Below are positions 1 to 8,062 of a DNA stretch of 64,000 bases, in pieces (position 1 is the stretch's first letter; each line of letters opens with the position of its first letter). A program made the translations under genes and the position numbers. A model generated the notes under the pieces. The model saw nothing but the letters and a program-made list of their open reading frames with translations. It was not told where the DNA came from and made no database searches. Source of the DNA: RGIG4034 sp045628945 (lineage in GTDB: Bacteria; Bacillota; Clostridia; Lachnospirales; Lachnospiraceae); assembly GCA_045628945.1 (NCBI GenBank), contig JAZQQG010000020.1, positions 24,786 to 88,785 of the forward strand. The letters are read 5' to 3'.

Positions 1-3000
1 ACCCACGCAATGAGTATCTTCGGCGATCATTCCGATGTTATGGCCTGTCGTCAGACCGGTCTTGCCATGATCTGTTCCGGTTCCGTTCAGGAAGCGGCAG
101 ACCTTGCCGCCGTTGCACATCTGGCTGCAGTAAAGGGGCAGGTTCCCGTTATGCATTTCTTTGACGGTTTCCGTACTTCTCACGAAATTTCCCGTATCGA
201 GATGGCAGACGTTAAGGAGCTTTCTGCGTTGATGGATCAGGATGCATTGACGGCTTTCCGTAATCATGCACTGAATCCGGAGCATCCTCTTTTACGTAAT
301 ACGGTTCAGAATGATGATGTTTATTTCCAGATTCGTGAGGCAAATAACAAGTGTTATATGGAACTTCCCGATGTCATCGAGGAGTACATGAATAAAGTAA
401 GTGCGATTGTCGGTCGTGAGTATAAGCCGTATCAGTACTACGGACCGCAGGATGCAACGGAGATGATTATTGCGATGGGTTCGGTATCCGGAACCATTTG
501 TGAGACCGTTGATGCGTTGAATGCAAGAGGCCGTAAGACCGGTTTCTTACAGGTACATATGTATCGTCCTTTTGCTGCAGATAAGTTCTTAGCAGAGATT
601 CCCGAGTCGGTGAAGAAGATTGCCGTCCTGGATCGTTGCAAGGAGATGGGTGCGGCAGGAGAGCCTCTGTATGAGGATGTATGTACTGCATTCTTCCGTG
701 CAGGTCGTGAAGCAATGATTATCGGCGGTCGTTACGGACTGAGTTCGAAGGATACGGATCCCGCACAGATTGTTGCGGTATTCGATAATTTAATCAGCCG
801 TAAGCCGATTAACAGCTTTACCATCGGTATTCAGGATGATGTGACCAGACTGTCTCTGGATGTAAAGCCGCTTACCTTCCCGGTAGGTTCGGTGGATATG
901 ATTTGCTGTAAGTTCTGGGGCTTGGGTGGCGACGGTACCGTTGGTGCCAACCATAATACCGTTAAGATTCTGGGCGACTATGCCAATATGTTCTCGCAGG
1001 CGTACTTTGAGTACGATGCAAAGAAGTCCTTCGGTGTTACGAAGTCGCATCTTCGCTTCTCCAAGAAGCCGATTCGCGGTTCTTACTATGTAAAGAGCGG
1101 TGATATCGTTGCCTGCCATAATCAGAGCTATATCAAGCAGTATGATGTGGTAGAGGAGATTAAGAACGGCGGTAAGTTCTTATTGAACTGTACCTGGACT
1201 CCTGAGGAGTTAGAAACCGAATTACCGAATAAGGTCAAAAAATTAATTGCGAAGCGCAAGCTTCGTTTCTATACCATCAATGCAACTGCCATTGCCGAGG
1301 AGCTTGGTCTTGGTAGTCATACGAATACCGTATTGCAGGCAGCTTTCTTCAAGATTGCCGATCTGCTTCCGGTAGATGTTGCCTTGAAGGAGATGAAGGA
1401 TGCCGCTACGAAGGCATATTTTGCCAAGGGTAGCTCCGTTGTTGAGAAGAATGTGAAGGCCATCGAAGCCGGTGCAGACAATGTGGTAGAGATTACCGTC
1501 CCGGCAGAGTGGGCGAACCTGGCAGATGAGATTCCCGCAATGGAAGAGGAAGCGATACCTGCAGTTGTGAAGAATATTCTTCGCCCGATCAATTCGCAGC
1601 ATGGAAATGATCTTCCCGTCAGTGCATTTTTGGATCGCATCGACGGTGCCACCGAGATGGGCCTGACGGCTTATGAGAAGCGTGGTATTGCCGTTAATGT
1701 TCCGCAGTGGGATTCCGAGAAGTGTCTGCAGTGTAATATGTGTTCTTTTGTCTGCCCTCATGCGGCAATTCGCCCTCATTTGATGAATGAGGAGGAGGTT
1801 AAGAACGCACCGGAAGGAATGCAGTGCGTACCTGCGAAGGGGACTCCCGATTATCAGTACACCTTAAATGTTTCCCGACATGACTGTACCGGATGCGGTT
1901 CCTGCGTTGCCAACTGTCCTGCGAAGGAAAAAGCAATTCAGATGGTTCCTTGTGAATTAACAGAAGAGAATCGTAAGGAATGGGATTATTCCCTGACGAT
2001 TGCGAAAAAGCCCGAGGCATATAATCGCTACACCATTAAGGGTAGTCAGTTTGAACAGCCTCTCTTAGAGTTCTCCGCTGCCTGTGCAGGTTGTGGCGAG
2101 ACTCCTTATGCAAAGATTATGACCCAGCTCTTCGGTGAGCGTGTTTACTGGGCAAATGCGACCGGTTGTTCCCAGGCTTGGGGCGGTACCTTACCCGGGG
2201 TTCCTTACACCGTGAATGAGAAGGGTTACGGTCCTGCATGGACGAACTCCTTATTTGAGAATAATGCTGAATTAATGCTTGGTATGTATTTATCCGTAGG
2301 CCAGCAGAGAGAGGCCGTTAAGGCGAAGGTTACCTCCTTGATTGACAAAACCTCCGATTCTGCGGTGATGGACGCTTGTTCGAAGTGGCTTTCCGCCTAC
2401 GACAGCTTTGATGCTTCCCGAGAAGCAACGGATGCTTTGGTTGCTCTTTTACGTAAGGTGCAGGCTTCTGCCAAGGACGAGGAAGCTTCCTTAATCGCGG
2501 CAATCTTGGAGCGTGAGGATACCCTTGCCAAGAAGACGTTCTGGATGTACGGCGGAGACGGTTGGGCATATGATATCGGTTTTGGCGGTTTGGATCATGT
2601 AATCGCGACCGGTGCCAATATTAATACTCTGATTATCGATACCGAGGTATACTCCAATACCGGCGGACAGAGCTCGAAGGCAACCCAGATTGGTGCGGTA
2701 GCACAGTTCGCATCTTCCGGTAAAAAGACCAAGAAGAAGGACATCGGTTCCATCTTCATGACTTACGGAAATGTCTATGTTGCACAGGTAGCGATGGGAG
2801 CAAATCCCGCACAGCTTTTGAAAGTTTTGAAAGAAGCAGAAGAGTATGACGGACCTTCCTTAATCATCGCGTATGCGCCTTGCCAGACCCATGGAATCAA
2901 GGCAGGTATGAACAATACCATGAGCGAGATGAAGCGTGCCGTTGAGTCCGGTTACTGGCCGTTATATCATTATGATCCCCGCAAGGAGAATCCGATGACG

Positions 3001-3168
3001 GTGGACAGCAAGGAGCCGACACTGGATTACGAGGAGTTCCTCGAGGGTGAGACGCGCTATGCTTCCTTAAAGAAGACCTTCCCCGAAAATGCAAAGGAAT
3101 TGTTTGCAGAGGGTGCGGCTGAGGCGAAGAAGCGTTACCAGAAGTACAAGAACATGGAGAAGTTGTAA
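1..3168 (+). CDS. nifJ: Pyruvate:ferredoxin (flavodoxin) oxidoreductase, 5' end outside window
   Basis: This enzyme oxidises pyruvate with CoA to acetyl-CoA and CO2 and passes electrons to ferredoxin or flavodoxin in the cytoplasm; it is central to clostridial fermentation. The frame is open from base 1, before the first ATG at 10, and the visible part (1055 residues) is about 120 short of the usual 1170-1180, so the N-terminus lies upstream. The visible protein starts inside the conserved SIFGDHSDVMACRQTG segment. Two [4Fe-4S] motifs, CLQCNMC (visible residue 575) and CTGCGSC (629), form the ferredoxin-like domain. CAGCGE (695) begins the thiamine diphosphate domain, which carries GGDGWAYDIGFGG and NTGGQSSKAT. 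It is a single-chain fused enzyme, and no cysteine is missing in the visible part. A terminator follows 50 bases after the stop, so nothing visible shares its transcript. The identification is secure. Confidence 0.97.
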   Translation, partial: THAMSIFGDHSDVMACRQTGLAMICSGSVQEAADLAAVAHLAAVKGQVPVMHFFDGFRTSHEISRIEMADVKELSALMDQDALTAFRNHALNPEHPLLRNTVQNDDVYFQIREANNKCYMELPDVIEEYMNKVSAIVGREYKPYQYYGPQDATEMIIAMGSVSGTICETVDALNARGRKTGFLQVHMYRPFAADKFLAEIPESVKKIAVLDRCKEMGAAGEPLYEDVCTAFFRAGREAMIIGGRYGLSSKDTDPAQIVAVFDNLISRKPINSFTIGIQDDVTRLSLDVKPLTFPVGSVDMICCKFWGLGGDGTVGANHNTVKILGDYANMFSQAYFEYDAKKSFGVTKSHLRFSKKPIRGSYYVKSGDIVACHNQSYIKQYDVVEEIKNGGKFLLNCTWTPEELETELPNKVKKLIAKRKLRFYTINATAIAEELGLGSHTNTVLQAAFFKIADLLPVDVALKEMKDAATKAYFAKGSSVVEKNVKAIEAGADNVVEITVPAEWANLADEIPAMEEEAIPAVVKNILRPINSQHGNDLPVSAFLDRIDGATEMGLTAYEKRGIAVNVPQWDSEKCLQCNMCSFVCPHAAIRPHLMNEEEVKNAPEGMQCVPAKGTPDYQYTLNVSRHDCTGCGSCVANCPAKEKAIQMVPCELTEENRKEWDYSLTIAKKPEAYNRYTIKGSQFEQPLLEFSAACAGCGETPYAKIMTQLFGERVYWANATGCSQAWGGTLPGVPYTVNEKGYGPAWTNSLFENNAELMLGMYLSVGQQREAVKAKVTSLIDKTSDSAVMDACSKWLSAYDSFDASREATDALVALLRKVQASAKDEEASLIAAILEREDTLAKKTFWMYGGDGWAYDIGFGGLDHVIATGANINTLIIDTEVYSNTGGQSSKATQIGAVAQFASSGKKTKKKDIGSIFMTYGNVYVAQVAMGANPAQLLKVLKEAEEYDGPSLIIAYAPCQTHGIKAGMNNTMSEMKRAVESGYWPLYHYDPRKENPMTVDSKEPTLDYEEFLEGETRYASLKKTFPENAKELFAEGAAEAKKRYQKYKNMEKL

Positions 3169-3218
3169 TTCGATGGCTTTTTGAATTCTGCCTCGAATAT
3201 ATTATGTCAACCAATGAG

Positions 3219-3256
3219 ACGGGAATTGAAGTTTTCTTCGGTTCCCGTTCTTTTTG
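3219..3256 (+). terminator. Rho-independent terminator of nifJ
   Basis: A 13-base arm (3219-3231) pairs with 3236-3248 across a TTTT loop, with two imperfect positions, and is followed by a TCTTTTTG tract. It separates nifJ from the next gene. Confidence 0.85.
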
Positions 3257-3294
3257 TGATAAAATGGAAATATAAACTGGGGGAGGTGTGGTGC

Positions 3295-4095
3295 ATGAAA
3301 CATCAGAAACAGCGAAGCTACGGTAGAATAGTTCTTCTTTTGCTGGGGGCTCTGTGCCTGTCGGCATGCCTTGCTTTTGTTCTGCGTCCGCTTCCGAATC
3401 CAGAGGAAAAGGCGAAAATCAAAGAGGTCAGCGTGACGGTGACCAAGGTCACGGACTTAAAATTCTATGCCGGGAAGAATACCCGTAAATACCGGTATGA
3501 GGTAGCGGTAACCCATCAGGGGCAGGAATACCTGCTTGGCGTTCAGGCAAGCGCACCCTACACGGTGGGAGCCGAATATGAGATGTATCTGTATGACAAC
3601 ACGATCTACCGGGATTATAAGAGTGCTGTGGCGGCAACGGTTTATAATCATGCGAGGTTGCCTTTTCGCGTATGCGTAGGGGTTGCGTTTCTTGCCGGAA
3701 TCCTGCTCATCGGCTATGGGGTGGCTTTCTTACGGGATAGACAATCGGGAAAATCCATACAATCGAAAAAATCCCTGCAACCGAAGCAACCGGGACATAA
3801 CACACAGTCGAAAACACCCGCACATTCCGAAACGGAAGGAAATCTTGCGGCCGCTGTTTCACAGATTCGTGGCGGATTGGATTATATGCGTGTCATTTAT
3901 GACAATGGTTACGAGGTGAAAATCTATGGGGAACTGCGACCCGGGGCGACCTTCTTTGCCTATAAAAAGAGCCTTACGAACTGGCAACCGCCACATGAGG
4001 GAGAGCAGTTCACCGAGGCTATGCGGGAGAAGCTTCTGGCGGATGTGAATGCCAAGCAGACTCCGGGCAGTGTCCGGATTGTCTTTTTTGATTAA
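3295..4095 (+). CDS. Membrane protein of unknown function with two hydrophobic segments
   Basis: I do not recognise this 266-residue protein. The frame is open from 3181, but ATG 3295 is chosen because GGGGGAGGTG lies just upstream and the first residues then form a signal-like segment (about residues 9-28). That segment contains LSAC, which resembles a lipobox, although the hydrophobic stretch continues past the cysteine, so a membrane anchor is as likely. A beta-rich region follows (about 40-110), then a second membrane segment (about 123-144), then a Lys/Gln/Ser/His-rich linker. A compact C-terminal domain of about 75 residues ends in GSVRIVFFD. The middle part recalls DUF3592-type domains, but this is only an impression. 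It lies between the nifJ terminator and a radical SAM gene 52 bases downstream, and may be co-transcribed with it. No function is assigned. Confidence 0.75.
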   Translation: MKHQKQRSYGRIVLLLLGALCLSACLAFVLRPLPNPEEKAKIKEVSVTVTKVTDLKFYAGKNTRKYRYEVAVTHQGQEYLLGVQASAPYTVGAEYEMYLYDNTIYRDYKSAVAATVYNHARLPFRVCVGVAFLAGILLIGYGVAFLRDRQSGKSIQSKKSLQPKQPGHNTQSKTPAHSETEGNLAAAVSQIRGGLDYMRVIYDNGYEVKIYGELRPGATFFAYKKSLTNWQPPHEGEQFTEAMREKLLADVNAKQTPGSVRIVFFD

Positions 4096-4112
4096 GGCAT
4101 GGAGAGGCATTT

Positions 4113-4151
4113 ATGAGATATAAAAAAACACAGAAGGGAAACAACCATTGA
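4113..4151 (+). CDS. Possible 12-residue leader micro-ORF
   Basis: A short frame reads MRYKKTQKGNNH and stops at TGA 4149-4151. GGAGAGG at 4101-4107 lies 5 bases before its ATG, a better ribosome binding site than that of the radical SAM gene that follows. Its stop overlaps the TTG at 4148 that may start that gene, so translation could be coupled. The sequence is lysine-rich and without known similarity. It may be chance. Confidence 0.3.
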   Translation: MRYKKTQKGNNH

Positions 4152-5131
4152 ATATGCCGGAATATCTTAACTGCACATTGTGTCCCCGTAATTGCGGTGT
4201 CAATCGTTATGAGACGGTGGGGTTTTGCAAAATGCCCGCCACGATGCGAATCGGTCGGGCTGCGTTGCATTTCTGGGAGGAACCCTGTATCTCCGGTACG
4301 GAGGGAAGCGGCGCGATTTTTTTCGGCGGCTGCAATCTCCATTGTGTTTTTTGCCAAAATGCCGGACTTTCCGAGGGGCAAGCAACTGAGACGGCCGCTG
4401 ACCGAAACGGTCTCGGACAATCCTGCTTTTCCAGTATTCCGGAAGTGAGTGTAGAACAACTGGCAGATATTATGTTAACCTTACAACAGAAAGGTGCCAA
4501 CAACATCAATCTGGTCACGGCAAGTCATTATGTCCCTAGTGTGGCGAACGCCATTCGTCAGGCAAAGCACCGGGGCCTGACGGTCCCGATTCTATATAAT
4601 TGCGGCGGTTATGAGAAAGTCTCTACATTAAAATTGCTGGAAGGTCTTGTGGATATCTATCTTCCTGACGATAAATACTCTGACGGGAACTTAGCGAAAG
4701 AGTACTCCCATGCAAAAGATTATCCCGAGGTCGCCTTGGAAGCCATTGCGGAAATGGTTCGTCAGACAGGCCCCTGCGTATTTGATAACCGGGGCATGCT
4801 GCAAAGAGGTGTCCTGGTGCGACATCTTCTTTTGCCGGGAGAGTTCATGAATGCGGTTCGGGTTGTGGATAAGCTATGGGAACAGTTCGGCGATGGGATC
4901 TATGTAAGTATCATGAATCAGTATACACCGATGCCGTCAATCGACCGGGAACGGTTTCCAAAGCTTGAAAAGACGGTTTCGAAACGAGTCTATGAGCATC
5001 TGATTCGTCATTGTATGGAACTCGGGATGAAGCAGGTATACATCCAGGAGGGAGAGACGAACCGGGCAAGCTTTATCCCCGAATTCAACGGGGAGGGTGT
5101 GCGATTACACCCGGATGAGCAAATTTCATAG
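4148..5131 (+). CDS. Radical SAM protein of the PflA-like (PflX) family
   Basis: This 327-residue protein belongs to the radical SAM family annotated as pyruvate formate-lyase activating enzyme-like. It has the N-terminal cysteine signature CTLCPRNCGVNR followed by GFCKMP, then the 4Fe-4S/SAM-binding CNLHCVFC (C-x3-C-x2-C) inside FFGGCNLHCVFCQN, near residue 60. The N-terminal Cys cluster suggests an extra metal site. The start is TTG 4148 (GAAGGG about 10 bases upstream) or ATG 4154 (longer spacing); both give a family-like N-terminus. No glycyl radical enzyme is adjacent, so the substrate is unknown; PFL activation is a family label rather than something the context supports. It may share a transcript with the membrane protein upstream. 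The C-terminus ends in a typical short tail, and the length is normal. Confidence 0.85.
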   Translation: MNMPEYLNCTLCPRNCGVNRYETVGFCKMPATMRIGRAALHFWEEPCISGTEGSGAIFFGGCNLHCVFCQNAGLSEGQATETAADRNGLGQSCFSSIPEVSVEQLADIMLTLQQKGANNINLVTASHYVPSVANAIRQAKHRGLTVPILYNCGGYEKVSTLKLLEGLVDIYLPDDKYSDGNLAKEYSHAKDYPEVALEAIAEMVRQTGPCVFDNRGMLQRGVLVRHLLLPGEFMNAVRVVDKLWEQFGDGIYVSIMNQYTPMPSIDRERFPKLEKTVSKRVYEHLIRHCMELGMKQVYIQEGETNRASFIPEFNGEGVRLHPDEQIS

Positions 5132-5232
5132 CAAATTAGTACCAAATTTGGCTATTTTTGCAACAAATATGAACCTTTTTTCGAAAAATCTCCGTCTTAA
5201 TTAGTGTAAAAGAGGAAATGGAGTTCACTCGT

Positions 5233-5538
5233 ATGTTGCTGAATAGTTATGTACTAAGTGTCGTTGAAGAGAACGAAGTTCCGTTGTCATCGGGAATTGG
5301 GCAGGAACAGTTCTTCACATTTGCGATTGTGGTGATGATTGCGATTGCACTGTTATTATGTGTAGGCGTGTATCTTTCCATGTGTTTGAGAATTCGAAAT
5401 CGCATGACAAGTCTTCTGCTGAACGGTAGCACGCAACAGGGACGTAAGGTGAAGGGCGGCTGGAATCTGTTTAAGCTTCGCCGTGAGCTTGAGGCAATGG
5501 AGACGGATGTGTTGGGGAATATGCAGTCGGTCGGATAG
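5233..5538 (+). CDS. Small single-span membrane protein of unknown function
   Basis: This 101-residue protein has a short acidic N-terminus, one long hydrophobic segment (FFTFAIVVMIAIALLLCVGVYL, about residues 26-47) and a basic cytoplasmic tail with LRIRNR and RRELEAMETD. ATG 5218 is also in frame but sits only 2 bases after AGAGG. ATG 5233 has GGAG 9 bases upstream and is preferred. A terminator follows at 5566, so it is probably a single-gene unit ahead of the sensor kinase. I do not recognise the family. A role as a small membrane partner is possible, but only its position supports that. Confidence 0.65.
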   Translation: MLLNSYVLSVVEENEVPLSSGIGQEQFFTFAIVVMIAIALLLCVGVYLSMCLRIRNRMTSLLLNGSTQQGRKVKGGWNLFKLRRELEAMETDVLGNMQSVG

Positions 5539-5565
5539 ACGGATTGTGTTCCGGACTGAGAATGC

Positions 5566-5597
5566 AAAAGCAGGTGCATTGATGCATCTGCTTTTCT
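5566..5597 (+). terminator. Terminator after the small membrane protein gene
   Basis: Arms of 14 bases (5566-5579 and 5582-5595) are complementary apart from one G-T position. The second arm ends in CTTTTC. An A-tract on the 5' side suggests it could also act in the other direction. Confidence 0.75.
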
Positions 5598-5626
5598 TGT
5601 AAATACAGATACAGACAGGATGACGT

Positions 5627-7984
5627 ATGCAAAAAGAGAATAGAAAAGAAACTCGATATGAAAAAATGATCAGAATTCTATCCGGACTCTGTTTCATAAG
5701 CGTCTTGGTTTTCGTGATTGCAGGTTTTATCGTTTCACCGGACTTAAAACTATTTTCCGAGAGCGCAAGGGTATATGGAGAGGAGTGGATTCGTGAGAAT
5801 CCGGACGGAACGTCGAAGGCCTATAAGATGCCGATGAGCCTTCCGTTGGCGGATGGTGAGAGCGCAATCTTCCACACGACACTTCCTAAGGATGTTACGG
5901 ACGGAATGTACCTGGCAATCTATACCGGCAAGAGCTTTGCGATGTATGTGGGTGGAAAAGAAATCTACCGTTTTGATAATTCTATCTCACGACTGCCCGG
6001 GAATATTACGAAGGCGATTGTCGTTCCGATTCCTCTTCGGGAGGAGTACGCAGGGGAACGGATGACCATGCGGATTGCCAATGATAAATTTGACCGAAAC
6101 ACGATCAATACAGCGTATATCGGTAGCATGATGGGAATCATGATTCAACTGGTTCGGAATTACAGCCTGCAGTTTTTAATGGCGATCCTGTTAATACTGG
6201 CGTCCGTTATTATCATTATTATTTTCGCGTACATCGAAAAGCGTGACGGCAGAAGAGCACCGTTAATCTACCTGGCAGAAGGGATTCTGTTAATCTGCTT
6301 ATGGATTCTTTTCGACAGCCCGATGTTCCAGCTGGTTTTCCAGACCTATTTTGTGGATGGTGTGACGGGATTCATGCTGGTTACCATTATGGCATTCCCG
6401 TTCCTGCTCTATTTTGATGCGGTAACCGAACGCCGCAACCACAGACTGTTCTTGTCCTGCGAGACGATTATTGTTGTGAATTTTGTGGTAATGACCTTCC
6501 TGCATCTGAGCGGAATCCAAAGTTATGACCGATCCCTAATCTACCTGGATCTCATGCTGTTGGTCTACATTCTGGTTATGATCATAATAACCATTCGTGA
6601 CTATATTGTTCGTGCGGATAAGCGCCATCGAAACCTGATCCTGGGGCTGGTTGGCTTGAGTTTATTTGGATTGCTTGAAATTGTAGTGACGATTATGTCC
6701 GCACAGATGCCCTTTGTGGTAGATATCGGCGGTCTGTTTGTACTGATCGGTATGATTCTTCTTTTACTATTTGCAATCCTCGATCAGGTTGAGGCTTTGG
6801 AGGAAATCAAGCAGGAGACCCAGAATGCCATCGCAACGACGAAGGCCAAGTCGGATTTCCTGGCAAATATGTCCCACGAGATTCGTACTCCGATCAATGC
6901 CATTATGGGAATGAACGAGATGATTCTTCGCGAGACCGACCAGGATGTGGTAAAAGAGTACGCACAAGACGTGAGCAGCGCCAGCGAGAACCTTCTGCAC
7001 ATCGTGAATGATATTCTGGATTTCTCGAAGATTGAGTCCGGCAAATTAGAGATTATCCCCGACGAGTACAATTTGGGAGAGTTAATCGACGATGTGACGT
7101 TGCTTGTGAATATCAAGGCGGAAGCGAAGGGATTAAAACTTAGCGTTGATGTGGATGAGACGCTTCCTACGTGCCTCTACGGAGATGATAAACGAGTACG
7201 TGGGATTATTACGAATATTCTGAATAACGCCGTAAAATATACGGAACAAGGCTATGTGAAGTTAAAGGTGGACGGGGAGAGCGACGAGCAATCTGTAGTC
7301 TTACGAATTGTGGTGGAGGATTCCGGCCAAGGCATCCGTGAGGAGGACCTGGAGAAGATTTTCAACGGATTCTCCCAGGTGAATACGAAGAAAAACAAGA
7401 ACATCGAGGGCACCGGCTTGGGCCTTGCCATTACCAAACAATTGATTGAGTTGATGAACGGTTCCATCGAGGTACAGAGTGAATTCGGCAAGGGTTCCGT
7501 CTTTACGGTATTGCTGCCGCAACAGATTGTCTCTTCGGAGAAGTTGGGAGATTATCGTCGGCATCGCCACGCGTCCGCAGATTCTTCCGGGCAGGAGACC
7601 GAGATTACGCTTCCGGAGATTCACATTTTAGTGGTGGATGATACGCCGTTAAATCTTAAGGTAATCAGTAAACTTTTAGGAAGGACGAAGGCGAAGGTAA
7701 CCTGTGCGTCCTCCGGTGAAGAGATGCTTTCGCTGGTTCGGGAGAATTCCTACGATGTGATTCTTTTGGATCATATGATGCCGAATATGGACGGTATCGA
7801 GACCTTGAAGCAAGCAAAAGCATTGCCGGACCACCAATGTCCGGAGGCTCCGATCATCGCGTTGACCGCGAATGCCGTGGTTGGTGCGCGGGAGATGTAT
7901 TTTGAAGCAGGCTTCGATGATTATCTCAGTAAGCCGATTAAAATGGACCGACTATGTGAAGTCATCCAAAAACATCTGAAATAG
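5627..7984 (+). CDS. Hybrid sensor histidine kinase with C-terminal receiver domain
   Basis: This 785-residue membrane sensor has a first membrane segment (about 14-37), an extracytoplasmic beta-rich domain (about 40-180) and a block of seven or so membrane helices (about 185-385), an arrangement like 7TMR-DISM receptors. The kinase core follows: FLANMSHEIRTP with phospho-acceptor His417, N-box NNAVKYTEQG, and G-boxes DSGQGIREED and GTGLGLAITKQL. The C-terminal receiver carries acceptor Asp715 in ILLDHMMPNMDG and the switch lysine in YLSKPI. The design implies autophosphorylation followed by intramolecular transfer. A histidine phosphotransfer partner would be needed to pass the signal on, and none is adjacent. 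The ligand is unknown. The ribosome binding site (AGGATG) is weak. A bidirectional terminator follows at once. Confidence 0.92.
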   Translation: MQKENRKETRYEKMIRILSGLCFISVLVFVIAGFIVSPDLKLFSESARVYGEEWIRENPDGTSKAYKMPMSLPLADGESAIFHTTLPKDVTDGMYLAIYTGKSFAMYVGGKEIYRFDNSISRLPGNITKAIVVPIPLREEYAGERMTMRIANDKFDRNTINTAYIGSMMGIMIQLVRNYSLQFLMAILLILASVIIIIIFAYIEKRDGRRAPLIYLAEGILLICLWILFDSPMFQLVFQTYFVDGVTGFMLVTIMAFPFLLYFDAVTERRNHRLFLSCETIIVVNFVVMTFLHLSGIQSYDRSLIYLDLMLLVYILVMIIITIRDYIVRADKRHRNLILGLVGLSLFGLLEIVVTIMSAQMPFVVDIGGLFVLIGMILLLLFAILDQVEALEEIKQETQNAIATTKAKSDFLANMSHEIRTPINAIMGMNEMILRETDQDVVKEYAQDVSSASENLLHIVNDILDFSKIESGKLEIIPDEYNLGELIDDVTLLVNIKAEAKGLKLSVDVDETLPTCLYGDDKRVRGIITNILNNAVKYTEQGYVKLKVDGESDEQSVVLRIVVEDSGQGIREEDLEKIFNGFSQVNTKKNKNIEGTGLGLAITKQLIELMNGSIEVQSEFGKGSVFTVLLPQQIVSSEKLGDYRRHRHASADSSGQETEITLPEIHILVVDDTPLNLKVISKLLGRTKAKVTCASSGEEMLSLVRENSYDVILLDHMMPNMDGIETLKQAKALPDHQCPEAPIIALTANAVVGAREMYFEAGFDDYLSKPIKMDRLCEVIQKHLK

Positions 7985-7992
7985 GAATCATA

Positions 7993-8024
7993 AAAAGGGC
8001 GATTGCGTGATCAATCGCCCTTTT
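7993..8024. terminator. Bidirectional terminator between convergent genes
   Basis: AAAAGGGCGATTG and CAATCGCCCTTTT form a perfect 13-bp stem around a short loop. An A-tract on one side and a T-tract on the other let it end both the kinase transcript (+) and the glycoside hydrolase transcript (-). Confidence 0.9.
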
Positions 8025-8062
8025 ATACTGCACCGCCATGTAGTTGACTATTGTGAATTCAA

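Noticed and set aside
1243..1779. A 178-codon reverse frame inside nifJ
   Set aside because: nifJ is well conserved over this stretch on the plus strand; the reverse frame is a codon-bias shadow.
4148..5131. Radical SAM gene as a true pyruvate formate-lyase activase
   Set aside because: No formate-lyase gene is adjacent, and the N-terminal Cys cluster belongs to the PflX-like branch of unknown substrate.
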